This document shows, piece by piece, positions 41,994-55,355 of a stretch of 64,000 bases of DNA (position 1 is its first letter; the number at the start of each line of letters is the position of its first letter). The notes under the pieces are model-generated. The model was given only the letters and a program-made list of their open reading frames with translations, ran no database searches and was not told the origin of the DNA. The translations under genes were made by a program, and so were the position numbers. This stretch comes from Palaemon carinicauda (Eukaryota; Arthropoda; Malacostraca; Decapoda; Palaemonidae): NCBI RefSeq assembly GCF_036898095.1, contig NC_090738.1, positions 56,444,648 to 56,508,647 of the forward strand, in the 5' to 3' direction.

Positions 41994-43466
41994 TTAGAAC
42001 TCAGTACCTTCAGGAGGAACTATATTCCCTGCAGCTACTGTGGCAAATCTAAGAGCTTCTAAAGGTTTTAGATAGTGGCGCTTGAAAACTTTAGGGGACT
42101 TCCAACCCGTATATTTTGAGAGCTCATCAAATTTCATATGGTGGAAAAAATTAATTGAGGTAGCCACAGCTCTAATATCATGGACATGTGGAAATGATGC
42201 AGGATTAGCTTGTTTAATAAAATAAAGAATTTGTTGACTGATTCCCTTAAGGGTAATAGTTCCTCCGTGTTCTCTAATAAATAAGGGCCCTGTGGTTGTA
42301 GTGGAAGTTCTACCCAAGTAGGATTTCAGGGTGGTAACTGGACACAGGGATGGATCCCGAGGAAGTGGAACAACCTTCCAGGGAGACCACCTGTTTTGGG
42401 GGTCTTCATTTTTAGCCAGGAAAACTTTGTTAGGAGAGAGAAGAACCTCACCCAAAGAGAGAAACTCTATATGACCAGGGTCTCTAGATAAGGCTGACAA
42501 TTCTGAGATTCTGGAGCCAGAGGCGAGGCTCAAAAGAAAAAGTGACTTTCTTAATAATGCCATATAGTTACAGGATTCATTTGGGGTGTCAGAGACTAGC
42601 TTAAGAACATCGTTCAAAAACCAGGAAACTGCGCTAGGGCGAGTTGAAGGTTTTAGTCTGGCACAAGCTCTCGGGATGGATGAGAAATATGAATCCGTTA
42701 TATCAATGTCAAAACCAATATGGAAGATCTTTTTCAAGGCTGACTTGATTGTAGTAATGGTATTGGCTGCCAGGCCAGATTCCAAGAGAGTTCTGAAGAA
42801 TGTCACAGTTAGGTTCATCGTCATTTTCTCAACTTGGGAATCTTTCAAGAACTTAGCTAATTTCTTGACAGCTGAGTCATATTGACGGAGAGTAGATTCC
42901 CTTTTGTCAGATTCCAGGAAAATAGTATTCAAAGGATCGATGTTTGCACCTCGTTGGGCTGCGAACTTCATGAAGTCCATAAAGTTAGGGCATTCAGAAT
43001 CCTTGAGGAAGCGAACACATTGCGAGTTTGCACTGTCTGTGTTAACACCGGATTGGGAATCAGCCGGGGGCGGAGACCTAGTTCTAGCAACAAGGGGAAC
43101 CAATTGCTCTTGGGCCAGTTGGGGGCTACGAGAGCCACTTGACCTTTGAAGGATCTGAGTTTGTGCAGAACTTTCAGCAGGAGATTCACCGGAGGAAACA
43201 GGTAAATCGTCTTCCAGGTATTCCAATCTAGAATCATAGAGTCCGTGGCATAAGCCTGAGGGTCCAGGTTGGGGGCTACGTAACAATCTATTTTGCGATT
43301 GGATTTCGTCGCAAACAGATCCACCTGGATACCCGGGACTGGAGATAGTATCCACTGGAAAGATCGATTGTCTAGTGACCATTCCGACTCTAGCGGAGTC
43401 GTCCGGGAAAGTGAGCCCTCTACCACATTTCGGACTCCTGCTAGATGGACTGCTGACAGGTGCCAC
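41994..43466 (-). CDS. A2 tyrosine recombinase, open reading frame intact
   Basis: 490 codons without interruption. The first ~130 residues lie in the overlap with the RNase H/methyltransferase frame and may not all be used. The SAM-like N-terminal domain lies around 190-260 (STLRQYDSAVKKLAKFL, TTIKSALKKIFHIGF). The catalytic domain lies around 300-470: first Arg near 315 (ASGSRISEL), strand region with FLAKNEDPQNRWSPWKVVPL, His near 429 and Arg near 432 (HDIR), Trp in YTGWKSP, Tyr nucleophile near 465 (FKRHYLK). All core YR residues are present. It would join the circular cDNA to the target without a target-site duplication. The Tigger insertion lies downstream and does not touch the frame. 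It is the most complete recombinase in the window. Confidence 0.9.
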   Translation of the reverse strand: MAPVSSPSSRSPKCGRGLTFPDDSARVGMVTRQSIFPVDTISSPGYPGGSVCDEIQSQNRLLRSPQPGPSGLCHGLYDSRLEYLEDDLPVSSGESPAESSAQTQILQRSSGSRSPQLAQEQLVPLVARTRSPPPADSQSGVNTDSANSQCVRFLKDSECPNFMDFMKFAAQRGANIDPLNTIFLESDKRESTLRQYDSAVKKLAKFLKDSQVEKMTMNLTVTFFRTLLESGLAANTITTIKSALKKIFHIGFDIDITDSYFSSIPRACARLKPSTRPSAVSWFLNDVLKLVSDTPNESCNYMALLRKSLFLLSLASGSRISELSALSRDPGHIEFLSLGEVLLSPNKVFLAKNEDPQNRWSPWKVVPLPRDPSLCPVTTLKSYLGRTSTTTTGPLFIREHGGTITLKGISQQILYFIKQANPASFPHVHDIRAVATSINFFHHMKFDELSKYTGWKSPKVFKRHYLKPLEALRFATVAAGNIVPPEGTEF

Positions 43467-44560
43467 TTGTGCATTGCCGCCATGGAGAAAAACTTCAACA
43501 TGATGTGGTTTATTTGGGCTGATCTGGAGCCTTCTCTGTTGAGGCAGTGTACTATGACTGCACTGTCAAGAACCAGTCTGATATGGAGATTCCTGGCTGG
43601 ATTGAGACGTTTTAAAGTGAGGAAGACTGCCATGGCCTCTGGGACGTTGACGTGCATTTGTTGGAAGACCGGTGACCATAACCCTTGGACTTTGTGTTGT
43701 AAAGGAACCGACTTGGAAAGATTCTTGATCTTCGTCCAAGGCTGCAGACTTTTTCTCAGGGTTGGGGAAAGGCGAGCACGTCTGTCTCGGCGTATTGCGG
43801 TTGCTCTGGAGCGCCACACTCTGTTTATGTCCTTGAGTTTGGAACTCAGGACGATGTCTGTCACGGAGGCGAACTGTAAGGAACCTAGGATCCACTCTCG
43901 GCTCCTTCGGAAGGTCAACTTTTCCCTGAGAAATTGTTTTGTATTCCTCGCTATCACCTTCCTTTTGGCTTTGGGGAGGCACAACGTATGGGAGCACAGG
44001 TCCCCTTGTAGTCCCAGCCATTGAAACTTGAACTCCGGGACCAGGCGGGATTCCTCGAGGTTGACTTGGAATCCCAGTTGCCGAAGGAAGGTGAGGACTT
44101 TGTTCGTTGCTACGCGGGAAATCTGGGCATTGTCTGACCAAATTAGCTAATAGTCTAGATAGGCTACTACCTGTATCCCCTGAGTCCGAAGCTCTTGAAT
44201 TACTGTCTCTGCTAGTTTGGTGAAGATTCTGGGTGTTATGTTGAGCCCCAATAGCATCACTTTGAATGTATAGGCTTGTTTACCTAGCTTGAAGCCCAGA
44301 AAAGGACGAAAATGCCTTGCTATTGGAACGTGATAGTAGGCATCTGTAAGATAGATGGAGGTGGTGACGGCCCCACGGGGAAGTAAGGTCCACACCTGCG
44401 AGACGGTAAGCATATGGAATTTGTCGCAACGAATGAAGGAATTTAAACGAGACAGGTCCCGGATTACTCTCCGTTTGTCTGAGCCTTTCTTTGGCACGTT
44501 GAACAAGCGTCCGTGAAATCTTAAGCGACGTATACTTTGGATTGCATTCTTTAGTAGCAG
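42968..44560 (-). pseudogene. A2 reverse transcriptase-RNase H-methyltransferase, broken
   Basis: RT piece (44147-44506): FNVPKKGSDKRRVIRDLS, AVTTSIYLTDAYYHV (motif A with the first catalytic Asp changed, SIDL to SIYL), FKVMLLGLNITPR, and motif C reading AYLDY followed at once by a stop, so the second Asp and the Trp are gone. The RNase H/methyltransferase piece (42968-43984) has lost the TDASL RNase H start through a deletion around KVQGLW, but keeps LDSAVIVHCLNREGS, HLAGVRNVVEGSLSR (the DSLSR Asp replaced by Gly), VDLFATKSNRKI and LFPPVNLL. The region between gag and RT is also shortened compared with A1. Catalytically dead on several counts. Confidence 0.85.
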
Positions 44561-46395
44561 ATCTTTTGTGAAGGAACGTAGTTCTTCCGTGGACTGAGAC
44601 CGGTTGAACCACTTGCAGAGGTTGCCTGAATTGGGAAGATTGGAAGGGCCTCAATCTCTTCCTACCTCGAATTGGGGTACTAGTAGGCTCATATCTCCTC
44701 TTTGAAACCAGGCCCCACCTAACCTTGAGCTTTTGGTTGGCTCTAGCTGCCTCGCTAAGGACAGAGTTAACTAAGTCCCCTGGGAAAAGATCCGGGCCCC
44801 AGACTGGAGCTTTGATGAGCCTATTAGGTTCGTCCCTAATCGTGGCTTCGGATAGAACGTGTCGTCGACAATGGGTGCTAGCATTTACAAAATCATAGGC
44901 GTCAGCCATAAAGTTTTGCAAAAGTGACTTAGTGAGGGCCTTAAGGTGGTCCTCCTCGTTGTAAGTGGCGACGGTCAATTCAGAAAGGGCAACTGAATTA
45001 AGGGATCTGCTGAATCTACACCTCGACTCATATTCCAATTTAATGAGAGACTCCGGGAGTTTGGGAAGCCGTTCGCTGAACTGCGTCGAGGCACAGTCCG
45101 GGCTCAACTTACCTACCGAGAAGGTAGCCGGGGCGTTCCGCCAACATTCACTGTCTCCCGGAAAGAGAAGGGAGGGTAAGTCGGTCTCCCTGAGGTGAGG
45201 TAAAGGCTTCTCTTCCTTGATAGCCTGAAAAACCGTCTCTATGATCTTGGTCGCACATGGGGTAGGGGTCTGGTCGTCGGCCACAAACATAGTACAGTAT
45301 ATGAACTTTTGTAGGCCGTAATCATTGTGTTCAAGCAATCCCACTTATTGAACACGCGGACCAAGACAGACTGTGCCTGTTCTAACAGTTTCCTTTGGGA
45401 CCTTATCCAATCGAATCAGAGCCTCTTCCATGAGGCGAGCGTAGCCCGGGAAGGGGAATTCAGGACCCGGCGGGTAGAATTCATAATCCGCAAGAGGCCG
45501 GGTACTGAAATCTCTGATTGACAACATACCCTCCGAGAAGGGGGCATGCAATGCCAACCTCCGAGGGTTATTCTTATTGAAAAGAGGAAGCTTGGAGGCG
45601 TCGGAGATGGGGTCTTGCTGTTGTGGCGGTGGCAGCCCCGAGCGCATGAGTCCCTGAACTAGGCTCTCCATAGAAGCTATTCTCTCTTGTGATTGCTGCG
45701 TATGAGACGATAGTATCGACTCAAAACGAGCAAACATCTTCTCGGAAAAATCCACCGGGTTAGATGATTCCGCCGGGAGGGGGAACAGGTGCCGGAACGG
45801 AGATTACTCCGTGAGAGGTTGAAGGCACAGCAACTGGGTCTTGAGAGACTCTGGTGGAGGAAGATTTAGCCTTCGAAGCTGATGATTTCGAAGACCTGTG
45901 GTCTTTGGAAGACTTGTGGGTCGTATATAAAGTCTTTCGATGAGCCTTCACCTTGGGGATAACAGGCCGGGGACTGAGACCAGTCCCGGTTGTCCCCGGA
46001 AAACCCCGAAAAGAAGAGTGTTCTGAAGTAGAAGAGAAAGCCGGGCTAGGGATAGGAATCTTAGCCCGGGAACCACCTGACTCACCTACGTCCCTACCTG
46101 CGTCGGGATCGTCATGAGCCATGGGTTCCACATCGAGGTTGAGGGTAGAGACGTCCTCAGTTAGGGTGCCGCCCGCCTCTTCTTGGTCCGGGGCCAGAAG
46201 AAGGGATTCGAACCTCTCGATGATAGGATCCGCCAACTCTTTGGGGACCGCAGCTGAAGTTTTAGCATGGGGGTAGAGACGGGAACACCATTCCCCAGAG
46301 AGGATATAAGGCTGTTTGGCCTTCACGTTGCGGGCAAACCCGTCAATCCAGATCTTGAGGGTAGCCCGAGCTGTATCTTTCTCAAGTTGGGAGCA
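44560..46395 (-). pseudogene. A2 gag main exon (exon 3), two frameshifts
   Basis: Begins at the splice acceptor (46396) with CSQLEKDTARATLKIWIDGF and GEWCSRLYPHAK, followed by a Ser/Pro/Lys-rich stretch (KSSKDHRSSKSSASKAKSS). A one-base shift near 45770 leads into MFARFESILSSHTQQSQERI and RLDKVPKE; a second near 45380 leads to the conserved C-terminal half (TFSVGKLSPDCASTQFSERL, CRRHVLSEATIRDEPNRL, LFPGDLVNSVLSEAARANQ). The RG-rich tail seen in A1 and B is mostly deleted. Gag forms the particle; a coiled-coil-like segment around MFARFESIL is plausible. Confidence 0.75.
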
Positions 46396-46579
46396 CTGAA
46401 AGAGAACAGACTATTAGCGAGGGATATTTGTGCCAAACAAAAGTGAAGAAGTCCAAGGACTTCGTAGACACGAAGCGAAAGGCATGCGGGAAGTCCAGAG
46501 GACTAGTGGCCTTAAAATTAATAATGTTTGGAATTAATCGTAACTCCCTACAAGTCTGTATCAATGAAAATGTACTCAC
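46396..46579 (-). other. A2 gag intron 2 (184 bp)
   Basis: On the minus strand it starts GTGAGTACATTTTC and ends CTGTTCTCTTTCAG, strong donor and acceptor. It lies between codons (phase 0), and the exons on both sides are in the same frame after removal. Reading through it gives a frame that ends in a stop at 46382. Confidence 0.75.
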
Positions 46580-46750
46580 CGAGTCAGATGTTAGAGTGGA
46601 GGTCATTGTGTAGCAGACTACACAATTGTCTGGATGCCAAACAGCTAAGTCATCCACTCGGACAGAACAGTGGGCGTGTGAACGACACACGTCATGGCCG
46701 CAGGGTTGATAGATGACCGCGGCACATGACGTCATTGCACAGCGTACAGT
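46580..46750 (-). CDS. A2 gag exon 2, Cys/His-rich
   Basis: 57 codons between two introns, open throughout. It encodes a Cys/His pattern, [13 protein letters not shown], then [10 protein letters not shown], with spacing suggesting one zinc-binding unit. It starts after TTTTATTTTACAG (acceptor at 46753-46751) and ends at the donor at 46579. An ATG inside it (46735) could also serve as a start if leader splicing fails. The Cys/His module would be at the N-terminus of Gag, comparable in place to the Cys-rich start of element X. Confidence 0.7.
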
Positions 46751-46751
46751 C

Positions 46752-47500
<749 letters not shown>

Positions 47501-47734
47501 CTATTTTGATTATAAAAGGAATTGAAATTAAGTCAGACCGTAACCGTGATCATATCAAAAGAGGGAAGGGAAGGTCGGGAACAAGGATCGTATATATAAC
47601 ATATATATATATATGTGACTAATATTTAAAGTTAATCCAAGTAAGAATGAGTAACGTTGGCTCCAGAGGCGCAACTAAACAACTCGACCAGATGGTAATG
47701 TATAAAAGCTACTTCCGGGGATCCCGTAATGAAA

Positions 47735-47738
<4 letters not shown>

Positions 47739-47806
<68 letters not shown>
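47739..47806. repeat. (TA)n microsatellite
   Basis: About 34 TA units in intron 1 of A2 gag. Confidence 0.95.
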
Positions 47807-47809
<3 letters not shown>

Positions 47810-48889
47810 GTCCGTGAGGTGCGTGACACTAGAGGGGGGAAGGGATCTTTAATGAGTCCGTGACGTGCGGGACCGAGGGAGTAGCACGTACAAAACTTAA
47901 TAAATAATATAACAGGACAAGGTACCACGGACCGAGAAGAAAACTTCCCGCCGATCGTTGGCCAAATGAGCGACAGAAAGAAAACGACTACGACCGGGTA
48001 GAGTAGTGAAAAGAGTAAGTAATGTACGTTAATGTATAATAATAGTAAGCCTCACAGATCAACGGGAACCGCCCGTGCAAAGAAAGCGGATGCCCCCGGG
48101 AGGGGAACATAGCGCCATAAAGTGACTCAACCTCGATCGGGAGAGAGAGAGGGAGGGAACCCTGGGGTGAGGTATCGGGCAGGAGGGAGGCTAGTAGTGG
48201 GGCGATAGCAGGTATACCAACCTGCCAGACCCACGATGATATGATCACGCGGAAAGACTATTAACACTATAAAAAACATAACACATGGTAAAATAAGATA
48301 GGAAGGCATGCTGGATGATAATAATAATAAAATTAACTATACCTCAATCGTAAAGCAAACGAGGGAGCGAACATGAGACAGGAGAAACCCAAGCCTGACA
48401 GCACTGCGGCAGGGCTACCAACATAACACAGAGTCATTGAAGTGCTAACAAAATGAAAACTAATATGTAATATCTGACTCATGAAAGCCCCTCGAGCTAA
48501 TGCAAGCAAACGAATGACGTTAAAATGATAAGCAAGTCCGTGGCGTGCGAACGTAAATAATCCAAGTAATAATAGAGTGGAATAGGAACGCCCGAAGGCG
48601 ACCAGGCATGCCAACCTACCGATAATACGCACACGTATATGTAATAACTGTTATCATAATAACAGGACAATATAAAAATTAATACGGTGTGTGAACCGTG
48701 GATACCCATAAATTTCACAACAAGAAACAATCAGTATGGAGGACTCACTGAAAAGTGTTGAGAACGAAACGAGAGAGAGAGATAGGAGGGAGCCGGGCGC
48801 CATGAAAGACCCACGTGGGGTCGTGAAAAATAAAACTGTATAAAATAAGCAAAAAAGGGCAAGGCCCCCTACAAAATCTCAAAACTCAC

Positions 48890-48934
48890 AGATCTGGTAC
48901 TTAACTTAGATGGAGTGACAGTGGAGTCCGACAT
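48890..48934 (-). CDS. A2 gag exon 1 (leader exon)
   Basis: Fifteen codons, MSDSTVTPSKLSTRS, ending at a GTGAGT donor. It lies about 75-120 bases inside the 5' ITR boundary. The A1 exon (8757-8801) has the same length and the same MSDS...SKLSTRS pattern, and D (24224-24271) keeps MSD...SKLS. Conservation of start, length and donor position supports a real first coding exon. Confidence 0.65.
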
Positions 48935-49004
48935 CTTGATGTAAATCCAGAAAAAACCAGCAAAATTGACACGCTAAGGCAAAATACGGCTAGAAATGAT
49001 GCGA

Positions 49005-49294
49005 GCTATATAAAGGAGTGACGTCACTGGCATGGGATTGCTAGTAGTAGTAGGATGTTGAACGGCACCTCGCTGTTCGGGGATGTTGACAGGAGATATC
49101 TAAATGGTGCGAGGCCTCTGGTTGTGATTTATTCAGCGCCCCAGTATTATACCGACACCTTATTAAGGTGAGCGAGCTGGGTTCAACCTAGCATTCCTAT
49201 ACAAATTTTTCTCTGGTAAATTCATAGCAGTTTTTACCTTAGAAATGATGTTAAAGGAGCATTTCACTGGGCGGCACGGGTCGGAGCCCAGAAA
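49005..49294. repeat. A2 5' ITR
   Basis: Reverse complement of the inner part of 38627-38945. Ends GGCACGGGTCGGAGCCCAG and A-run. It should hold the element promoter. Confidence 0.82.
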
Positions 49295-51499
49295 AACATT
49301 ATCTAAATTCTACAAAATACTGTGTTGAAATAGCAGCATTCAACCTATTAAATTGTAAAAACCAGGATTTAAGCAACTTTGAATAAAACCCATCAATTAT
49401 ACTCTTTCGGAGTTCAATGTAGGCCTATAGTAATATTTAAATTAACAATCCTAGTAAAATATCTTCACTTCTGAGCAAATTTCAATTTGAATGATAAAAG
49501 CAATTCTTAAACTGCGCAATCAAGGTTAATGAAGTAACTAAACTATTATATTCAATAGTAATCAATAGTATGATGATATTAGTAGTGTTATTGGATTAAA
49601 AGAAGCACACCATAACCCATTAACTTTTCATATCCATTGACCAGTCTGTTATTTAAAACAAGGAGAAAGTTTTCGGAGTATCTGTTTCTGGTATGATTCT
49701 TTCTGCTACTGGACATCAGATTTTCTCTTATATAGTTGGTTACCAAGACATCTTTTAGACAAATTCCTCTCAAAAAATTCTTCAGCATTAGAAAAATTTT
49801 AGTTAAAAGAAATAACCATAAAGGTTTTGAACTGGTAACAGAAATAGATAACCATTTTACAATTTATAATGATGAATGGATATAACCATTCAATCTGGAA
49901 TAAGATACTGGGGTAACATACTGAGAAATCCTTTTACTATAACCAGAAATTAAAAAAGAAATATATATATATATAATCTATAATTAAGACACAAATAAAA
50001 TAAAATAGGGGTTTTACAAATGGAGGACATTTAGCATTGTAAAATCTATGTGAAGTTAGATAAAACATTGCTCATCTAAAAACCAAGAGAAAAGTGCTGT
50101 GATATGTGAAAAATTAAAACCATTTTTAAGAAAACAAGTATAACAAAAGTGAATATAAATTCAAAGAAACCACACAGAAGAGAGAAAAGAGAATCCATCA
50201 ATATGAAGTGCAACACACCCACAGCTATTCAAGAGAAAAATATTTGTTTTAATGAGAACCCATTTTCTCCGGAATAACAGTAATTGAAAGGTTTCCCTGT
50301 CCAGTAATGGATATAAAGATTAAATCTGTATTCCATTTAACATACATGCATAAAAATAAAAACAGGGCATGCTCAAGTACAATACCTAAAATTTAATCCA
50401 AGTAATTTCATATTAGTCATGATTAACTTAACAGAATTTTCCATTCCATGTAGTTGATAAGGAAACTTTTACTCCAATCTGTGACTTGTAATCGGTGCCC
50501 TTTCATACATGTTTACAAATCTTGTTAGGAAGGCAGAAATTTTTGGTAAACAATAATTCCGAATCAATTGCTACTAGCCAGTGAGTTATCAATAAAAATG
50601 AATTAATGAAGTTCACTGAACTATTCGCTAAAATTATTCACAAATTTTCATTGTCACTGGAAAATGTTCTTGGTTGGGATCAGTACCTGCACTCTGACCC
50701 TAAATAACATTCCTTATAACATCTCACTTCACTTGTATCAATAAAAGTACACCATAATGTACATCACTATCTCTATGTGGAAAATTTTCCCTTAGGTACC
50801 AAAAATGTGGATAAAACTCATAAATCATAGTCTTTTTTAATATTTTACTACATTCCATAATCTGAACTCAAATTTAATATTCTAATAACATCTTTTCCCC
50901 CTACCTTACTAGGTTAGTACATCTCTATTCACAAATAAGAATACTTACAACTTTCTGAATATCTAAAATTAAAGTTCCATTCTACCAAGTATAAAAGACC
51001 ATAAATAAATGCTAACTACATCAACTAGCAGCACTGATAGAAAAAGCAATTTTAATTATGCTTCCATGCCTCAATTCTCTCTTTTCACTCAGGACATAAA
51101 AAAATCTAATAAAATATTACTGTGCATATACAGTATTAATTTCTGTACTGTGTATGTTATCTTTTCCAAAGAATGATAATTAATGACAACTGTACTTGTT
51201 ATTTTGTACAAACTAAAAGCAAATTAAAGCATTAACCAGAACCCATCAAAATAAAGATATATTAAAGACATACAAAACCCCGTAGCCAAAGCAAAATATG
51301 TACAGCTTAAATAATAAGATTAATGCCTCTTATTCAATACAGTATTAAACATTTAAGTTGCAATCTAAAAACTTAGATATAAATTTTTTATTTCTCGCCA
51401 AGACCGTTAAACTTATACTCTAGAGAGTTATGAAGATTAATGTCAGATGCTATTGATGCAAAGATAAACTCTCTCATACTCTAGAACAGTTTATTTTAT
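49295..51499. other. AT-rich non-coding stretch
   Basis: No gene, RNA or repeat recognised; possibly host intron or intergenic DNA. An open frame at 49588-49788 (minus) shows no motif. Confidence 0.55.
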
Positions 51500-52510
51500 T
51501 ATTTCTATGAACTTCCCCTGATGTTCTATTGCTCCTTCTTTAGAAGCCTAGTTTATTGACATTAACCCATAAAATCTAAGGAATTTGTCATTTCCTCTTC
51601 TTTCAATTGACACATGCCTCTAGTGAAGTAATGAAGCATTCTAGCAGTTAATAGAAAGAAGCAAAAAAAGGATGCTCCAGGGACTCTTGGTTATTTCAGC
51701 CTCTCTGTCACACCAGTTTGGGAAACTTTGTTCTCCAGGCTCCAAATTGTTGTACTCTTAGTGTTTTAAGAAATTTTCTCGGGATTTGTTAACCATTTAA
51801 ATGCAGTAGCTGTTATGAGTAGTGCAAATGCCTCACTGTTCCTATCAGGGAAAAATATTTTTACAGTTCAATGCACTAAAGGAAATTTGTTTTTAGTTCA
51901 GGGGGAAATCCTGAGAAGACTACTTTAGTTGTTTACAGAAGCAATAATGATGATAATGATACGACAGCACCACTCCCTAATACAGCACTTGACCAGTCAA
52001 GATTTGATAGTGATTAACTTCAAAAGCTCTCAACTTACCAGCTTCCTTTGTTTAATCTCTAAAGGCCAGCAAGTCATCACTTTAAAGTGGCATAGGTACT
52101 TCTGATCCTAAGTACCCGATTGCTAACCCTAACCTGACTTTTCCAGTCAGGTCTTTAGGGCCAAGAATCTCTAACAGAGCCACAAATTCTTTATCCAATT
52201 TAGACCCTTCTTTTTCTAAACCCTTCCATTCCTGCAACCCTAGTCTAAGTTTTAGAAAACTAGAGTATGAAGCAGTAGACAGAGTTGGTTGTTCAGATCC
52301 TAATATGCATCCACTTTATAAAGTGGGAACTCTTAAGCAACCTCATAATTTATATGTGGATCGCATGGCATGGCATATCATATGATTACTTTAGCTCTTA
52401 ACGTTACTGATATAGTTTCAGCTATGGTTGATCAGTTGCATCATGTTTTGGGTGACAGTGAATTTTGTTCGCTTACAAGTTCTGCCAACAGGTAATTATG
52501 GGTTAACTTT
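51500..52510 (+). repeat. Dispersed repeat R1, copy 3
   Basis: Colinear with 10240-11370. Shared blocks: CTAGCAGTTAAT, GGTTATTTCAGCC/TGTTATTTCAGTT, AGTTCAGGGGGAAATCC, GGGCCAGCA-like, CTAACCCTAACCTGACTT. It is the least decayed copy near its 3' end, with VDRMAWHIIMITLALNVTDI readable around 52355-52415. Confidence 0.45.
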
Positions 52511-53582
52511 AAGAGAGTAAATGTAAGTGCTAGTACCTTACTGCCAAAACACGTCTTAGCCCTTTGGTTATCCCGCTTGTGACACAAACATTATAAGGCT
52601 TATCACTTTTGGCCAGGGGGAAAAGTGGTGCATCTACAGAGAATTTTTTCTGCACCTCAGTACAACTAAAATATAAGAGATATAAACTTCTTGTTTGTTA
52701 CAGTAATGCCAAATAAAGATAAAAAATTTTCATGATATAAGCAGAGTAACTTTACAATGCTTAGAATTATTTTAAAAAGTGAAGAAAACTCGAAAATTAT
52801 GCAAAAATGTATAGATAATGTTTTTGAATATTTATAAAGAAAAGAATTAATAGCTGCTTTATCATATTGTGACAATGTTTTTTTTTTTCACATAAAATTG
52901 ACTAGTAAAGAGCCATGATTGCTTAGAAAATGCCAAATTTTTTATGGTGCTGATGTTTTATAGCATAACTAAAAAAGGAATAAAGATAGAAACTTAAAGT
53001 AGCCTTAGAAAGCTGAATATATTTAATATATAGCCCATAAGTGTTATATATAAAATTGAGCAAAGATTTAAAATGAATTTTTTTCTTTAAATAAATCTAC
53101 AATAAAAAGGTTTTTGTAGAGATTTTCATATTTATAAATTTTTCTGTATGTCCTGTCAAATACTAAAAAGGCTTATTCAAATGGTAACATGAGAATTGCA
53201 ATTATTTGCAAATGCACTGTTCCACATAAGAAAAATTATCGATACATGCGTAAAATTATGCATAAAAAGGGGCATCAACAGCTTTTGCTGTGAGTATACA
53301 ATTTGTCCTCGCTTTTCGCTGATTAATTCTTCGCGATTTCGCTCGTTTGTGACACAGAGAATTGCATAACCTATTAAATAAAAAGTCACATTCGCATGTT
53401 CGCGAGAAGTACTCTCACGGCACAATGATTTGTACTCGGCTCGCTTTGCCCCACTTACCTATCCACCCCCCACAACATACCATGGCAACATTCCATGTCA
53501 TGCTAACTCGGCCTCAGTCTTGCATTGTTTTGGAGGATTGATTTTTGTTTTCATTTTATTTATTTTTTGTTGCTTGCCAAAT

Positions 53583-53584
<2 letters not shown>
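52511..53584. other. No gene seen
   Basis: AT-rich DNA; no motif in the short open frames. Confidence 0.5.
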
Positions 53585-53663
<79 letters not shown>

Positions 53664-53676
53664 CAGAGAGAGAGAG
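53585..53676. repeat. (GA)n microsatellite
   Basis: GA tract with two GACAGA interruptions near its right end. Confidence 0.93.
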
Positions 53677-54055
53677 TGTATGTATGTGTGTGTGTGACAG
53701 CGAGTGAGAGGTATTTAGTGTATTGATTGTTTGTTGTGAGAAAGACTGTTGGTATAACTGAGATTGTTTCTTTATGTTTTTAGCTAGGTTAAGACAGTGG
53801 TGCAAGTCTTGGGCAAATGCTTTTTTTTTATTGACTGCGACTTGAGGCAGTTTTGTGTGTGTGTGCACGCTGGATTTATATATTTATTTGATTTTGACCA
53901 GCGTTGGAAGTGCTTATTTATTTTTTGAGCCCCTGTGGCCACGGGGGCATAAAAACAATTAGAATAACGCCAACATATCACTGCGTGTCGTAAGAGGCGA
54001 CTAAAAGGGACGGGACGAGGGGGCTGGGAACCTCCTCTCCTGTATTTACAATCCT

Positions 54056-54400
54056 GTGAGACATCATCAAAGAGGTGGAGCTGGGGGGAGAGTGACTGCT
54101 CCCGGCACTCTAGTTTTGGGGTGTTTGAATGTGCGTGGATGTAGTACGATAGAGAGTAAAAGATGTGAGATTGGAAGTATATTTAGGAATAGAAGGATGG
54201 ATATATTGGCTTTGTGCGAGACAAAGATAAAAGGGAAGGGTGAAGTGATGTTTGGTGAAATGTCTGGTAGAGTGTCTGGGATTGAAAGGGGAAGAGCAAG
54301 AGGGTGTGGCTTTATTGCTGAGTGAATGGGTGACAGGTAAAGTAGTGGAATGGAAGGAGATGTCATGTAGATTAATGTGGGTAAGGGTTAGGTTGGGTAG
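54056..54400 (+). pseudogene. LINE copy 2 endonuclease, N-terminal part
   Basis: Frame with TLVLGCLNVRGC, GSIFRNRRMDILALCETKIK and RVSGIERGRAR, the start of the endonuclease domain (the first catalytic Asn in LNVRG and the Glu in CETK). A frameshift after ERGRARG relative to copy 1 leads to an early stop near 54323. Homology continues in another frame to the DIRS insertion. Confidence 0.8.
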
Positions 54401-54502
54401 GGAATGTTGGGTATGGACCAGGTTGTGAGAAAAGTGAAGAAGAGCGGAATGAGTTCTGGAATGAATTAACTAGGTGTGTAGAAGGACTGGGTAGAAGGAA
54501 TT

Positions 54503-54833
54503 AAGGGATTTTGACGAAGGAAAAATCTATTTCTGGGGAGAGACCTGTGACGCCCGGCGAAAAAGTCCTTCTTTGTACTTTTTCTGATATAAATCTTCCA
54601 AATATACCAGAGAAAATTAAAAGCATGGAATGCAGAGGTTACAACCCTCGCGCGAGCACCTTGTTGGTGTCGTATATCTAAAAAGGGCGTTTGTAAAACA
54701 CTATTCACAGGCTGTCTCCCATTTAGATAATCCCTTCATCAAAGGGGGAGGGCCGTGACAGGCCCTTGAGAATACAGTTGGGATACCCTACCGACACCTA
54801 CCACTCGCGCTCACCAGGTCATCCTTCTGCAAG
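54503..54833. repeat. C 3' ITR with 27-base extension
   Basis: Reverse complement of 61693-61987 plus the outer 27 bases. The inner edge is near CACTCGCGCTCACCAGG. Confidence 0.87.
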
Positions 54834-54887
54834 AACATATGGCTTGGCAAGGAAAAGGGTGGGTCCGTACAAAAATAATCGGGAAGG

Positions 54888-54981
54888 GTTTCGCCGGGCG
54901 TCACAGGTCTCTCCCCAGAAATAGATTTTTCCTTCGTCAAAATCCCTTTTCTGGGTCGACCTGTGACGTCCGGCGAAAAGG
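54888..54981. repeat. C ICR
   Basis: Reverse complement of the 3' end (CTCTCCCCAGAAATAG...CAAAATCCC), TTTT, then the reverse complement of the 5' end (CTGGGTCGACCTGTGACG). Complete. Confidence 0.88.
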
Positions 54982-55355
54982 TACCAGAGAATGCCTTCCA
55001 AGCCCAATAAAATAATAACATAATGAGGAGAATACAATCACCATGTACGACAATACTATGATATAATAAAGTAATCGTCCAATTACCAACCAGCCAAATG
55101 ACATAGGGAACGTAAGGTTAAATAATAATGACGACAAGGAACCAACTGAGTGTCGAATCGCAAAAGTCATCAAACCTTACATGTCTAAGTATATCTAAAC
55201 ATTAAAGGAACGGTAACTACAATAACAGTTAAACCATAGGAATTAAACATGGCAAATATCATAGGGCTAACGAACTACCAAGGAGAGCGGCGACGTGGTG
55301 TGAGTGGTGGGTAGGAGGGAGAAGAGAAGAGATGGAAGAAAGGAAGAAGAGGAGA

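Noticed and set aside
53430..53868. Frames on both strands rich in Arg-Glu or Ser-Leu
   Set aside because: They are translations of the (GA)n tract at 53585-53676.
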